From Adineta vaga (lineage: Eukaryota; Rotifera): DNA of 64,000 bases. The stretch lies in NCBI GenBank assembly GCA_021613535.1, contig CP075495.1, forward strand, positions 12,028,001 to 12,092,000. The letters are read 5' to 3'. Of the stretch, positions 63,601 through 64,000 are shown piece by piece (position 1 is the stretch's first letter; each line of letters begins with the position of its first letter). Under the pieces are notes generated by a model. That model had not been told where the DNA came from, made no database searches, and saw nothing but the letters and a program-made list of their open reading frames with translations. The position numbers were made by a program, and so were the translations under genes.

Positions 63601-64000
63601 AACCTCGTTCTTATATATCTCCATCAGCATCAACAACAAAAACGTAAGATTCTATATAGAGAAATGACATTCTTAGGATCAAACACTTTTATTTAGCAGA
63701 AAAGTATTATTAATGAGGCAGAATAAATAGAATGTTTAAAACATTTTAGTAAAAGATACGTTTATATACGTGATAAAAAAGAAAGTCTAATTGAAAAAAG
63801 AGAAAGATAAATAGATCTTTTCATTATTTATTGACGTTAAAATTTCTCTCAAAATATTCAAAAGACATCTATTAACATAAATAAATCTGTTCTTTTTTTC
63901 TTTGTTCTATAATTGAATTCATTGTATATTCTAGGCCAATGTATTCCAGTGGACGTTATATGACTTCAACATTGAATGATAATATGGGCACAACATTGAC
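60647..64000 (+). CDS. CDC14: CDC14 dual-specificity phosphatase, runs off the window end
   Basis: Exons: 60647-60810, 60873-60948, 61017-61109, 61168-61320, 61377-61439, 61501-61587, 61661-61892, 61963-62101, 62154-62304, 62360-62502, optional 62621-62818 and 63038-63187, 63431-63643, 63935-64000 continuing outside. CDC14 dephosphorylates CDK sites at mitotic exit and acts in DNA repair and ciliary biology. The catalytic region is highly conserved: [66 protein letters not shown], the loop [11 protein letters not shown] with Cys288 and Arg294, [20 protein letters not shown], and ITQGDRL downstream. The C-terminal part is Ser/Thr-rich. All intron junctions after 62502 are phase 2, which allows exons to be included or skipped. 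Confidence 0.96.
62621..62818 (+). CDS. CDC14: Candidate C2H2 zinc-finger cassette exon of CDC14
   Basis: 198-nt exon with acceptor catttag and possible donor gctag|gtactt, symmetric phase 2/2, so it can be spliced in frame between exons 62360-62502 and 63038-63187 or 63431-63643. It encodes two C2H2 fingers: CKYC-x12-H-x4-H and CNQC-x13-H-x4-H. If the donor at 62819 is not used, the frame runs on to a TAA at 62901-62903, giving an alternative C terminus. No zinc fingers are known to me in CDC14 proteins. Inclusion in mature mRNA is inferred, not shown. Confidence 0.65.
63038..63187 (+). CDS. CDC14: Candidate second in-frame exon of CDC14
   Basis: 150-nt exon, acceptor tttttttctag and donor caaag|gtgttt, again symmetric phase 2/2. 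It encodes about 50 residues without a recognised domain ([20 protein letters not shown] is typical). The frame stays open through the junctions with both the zinc-finger exon and the exon at 63431. Evidence is splice-site and phase compatibility only. Confidence 0.5.

Overview
The window is animal genomic DNA: AT-rich, with spliceosomal introns mostly 45-70 nt long, closely packed genes, and conserved metazoan genes (Dishevelled, atypical PKC, RAD51, CDC14, NCKX, Cys-loop channel). The radial-spoke J-protein DNAJB13 points to a ciliated animal. The short introns, an expanded family of intronless rhodopsin-like receptors, and splice-acceptor-like sites just upstream of many start codons suggest a rotifer, most likely a bdelloid. 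The species call is inference. No prokaryotic genes, rRNA, tRNA or CRISPR were seen. Exon models were built by hand from GT/AG sites, reading-frame continuity and protein-family similarity; every multi-exon model reported closes in frame.

Layout. 2.0-4.3 kb (+): NCKX-type Na/Ca-K exchanger. 4.3-14.9 kb (-): an unbroken head-to-tail run, in transcription order DVL, ARMC7, YAE1, an LRR-Ig membrane protein, RMI1, NAA60 and dicistronic MOCS2A/MOCS2B, with gaps of only 25-358 nt. 16-27.4 kb: a cluster of rhodopsin-like receptors (four intact, one frameshifted copy). 27.6-32.3 kb (-): an apparent fusion of a secreted C-type lectin/EGF ectodomain to a STRA6-like retinoid transporter. 32.3-35.9 kb: non-coding. 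35.9-37.3 kb (-): RAD51. 38.3-42.4 kb (+): cyclophilin A-like, an orphan Cys-loop channel, and a neuronal calcium sensor. 43.8-49.6 kb (+): two more receptors flanking a pogo-like MITE and a CDP-alcohol phosphotransferase (CEPT1/CHPT1). 50.1-55.3 kb (-): aPKC, a RAD51AP1 homologue, VPS37. 56.2-57.3 kb (+): LEG1-like secreted protein. 57.7-59.1 kb (-): DNAJB13. 60.6 kb to the window end (+): CDC14 phosphatase whose C-terminal half contains phase-compatible exons, one with two C2H2 zinc fingers.

Functional themes. Homologous recombination and crossover control are well represented (RAD51, RAD51AP1, RMI1, with CDC14 for mitotic exit). Wnt and polarity signalling (DVL, aPKC), membrane trafficking and lipid genes (VPS37, CEPT1), and molybdenum-cofactor synthesis (MOCS2) are also present. 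The most unusual items are the lectin-EGF-STRA6 fusion, the CDC14 zinc-finger exons, the operon-like minus-strand run and the mosaic receptor pseudogene.
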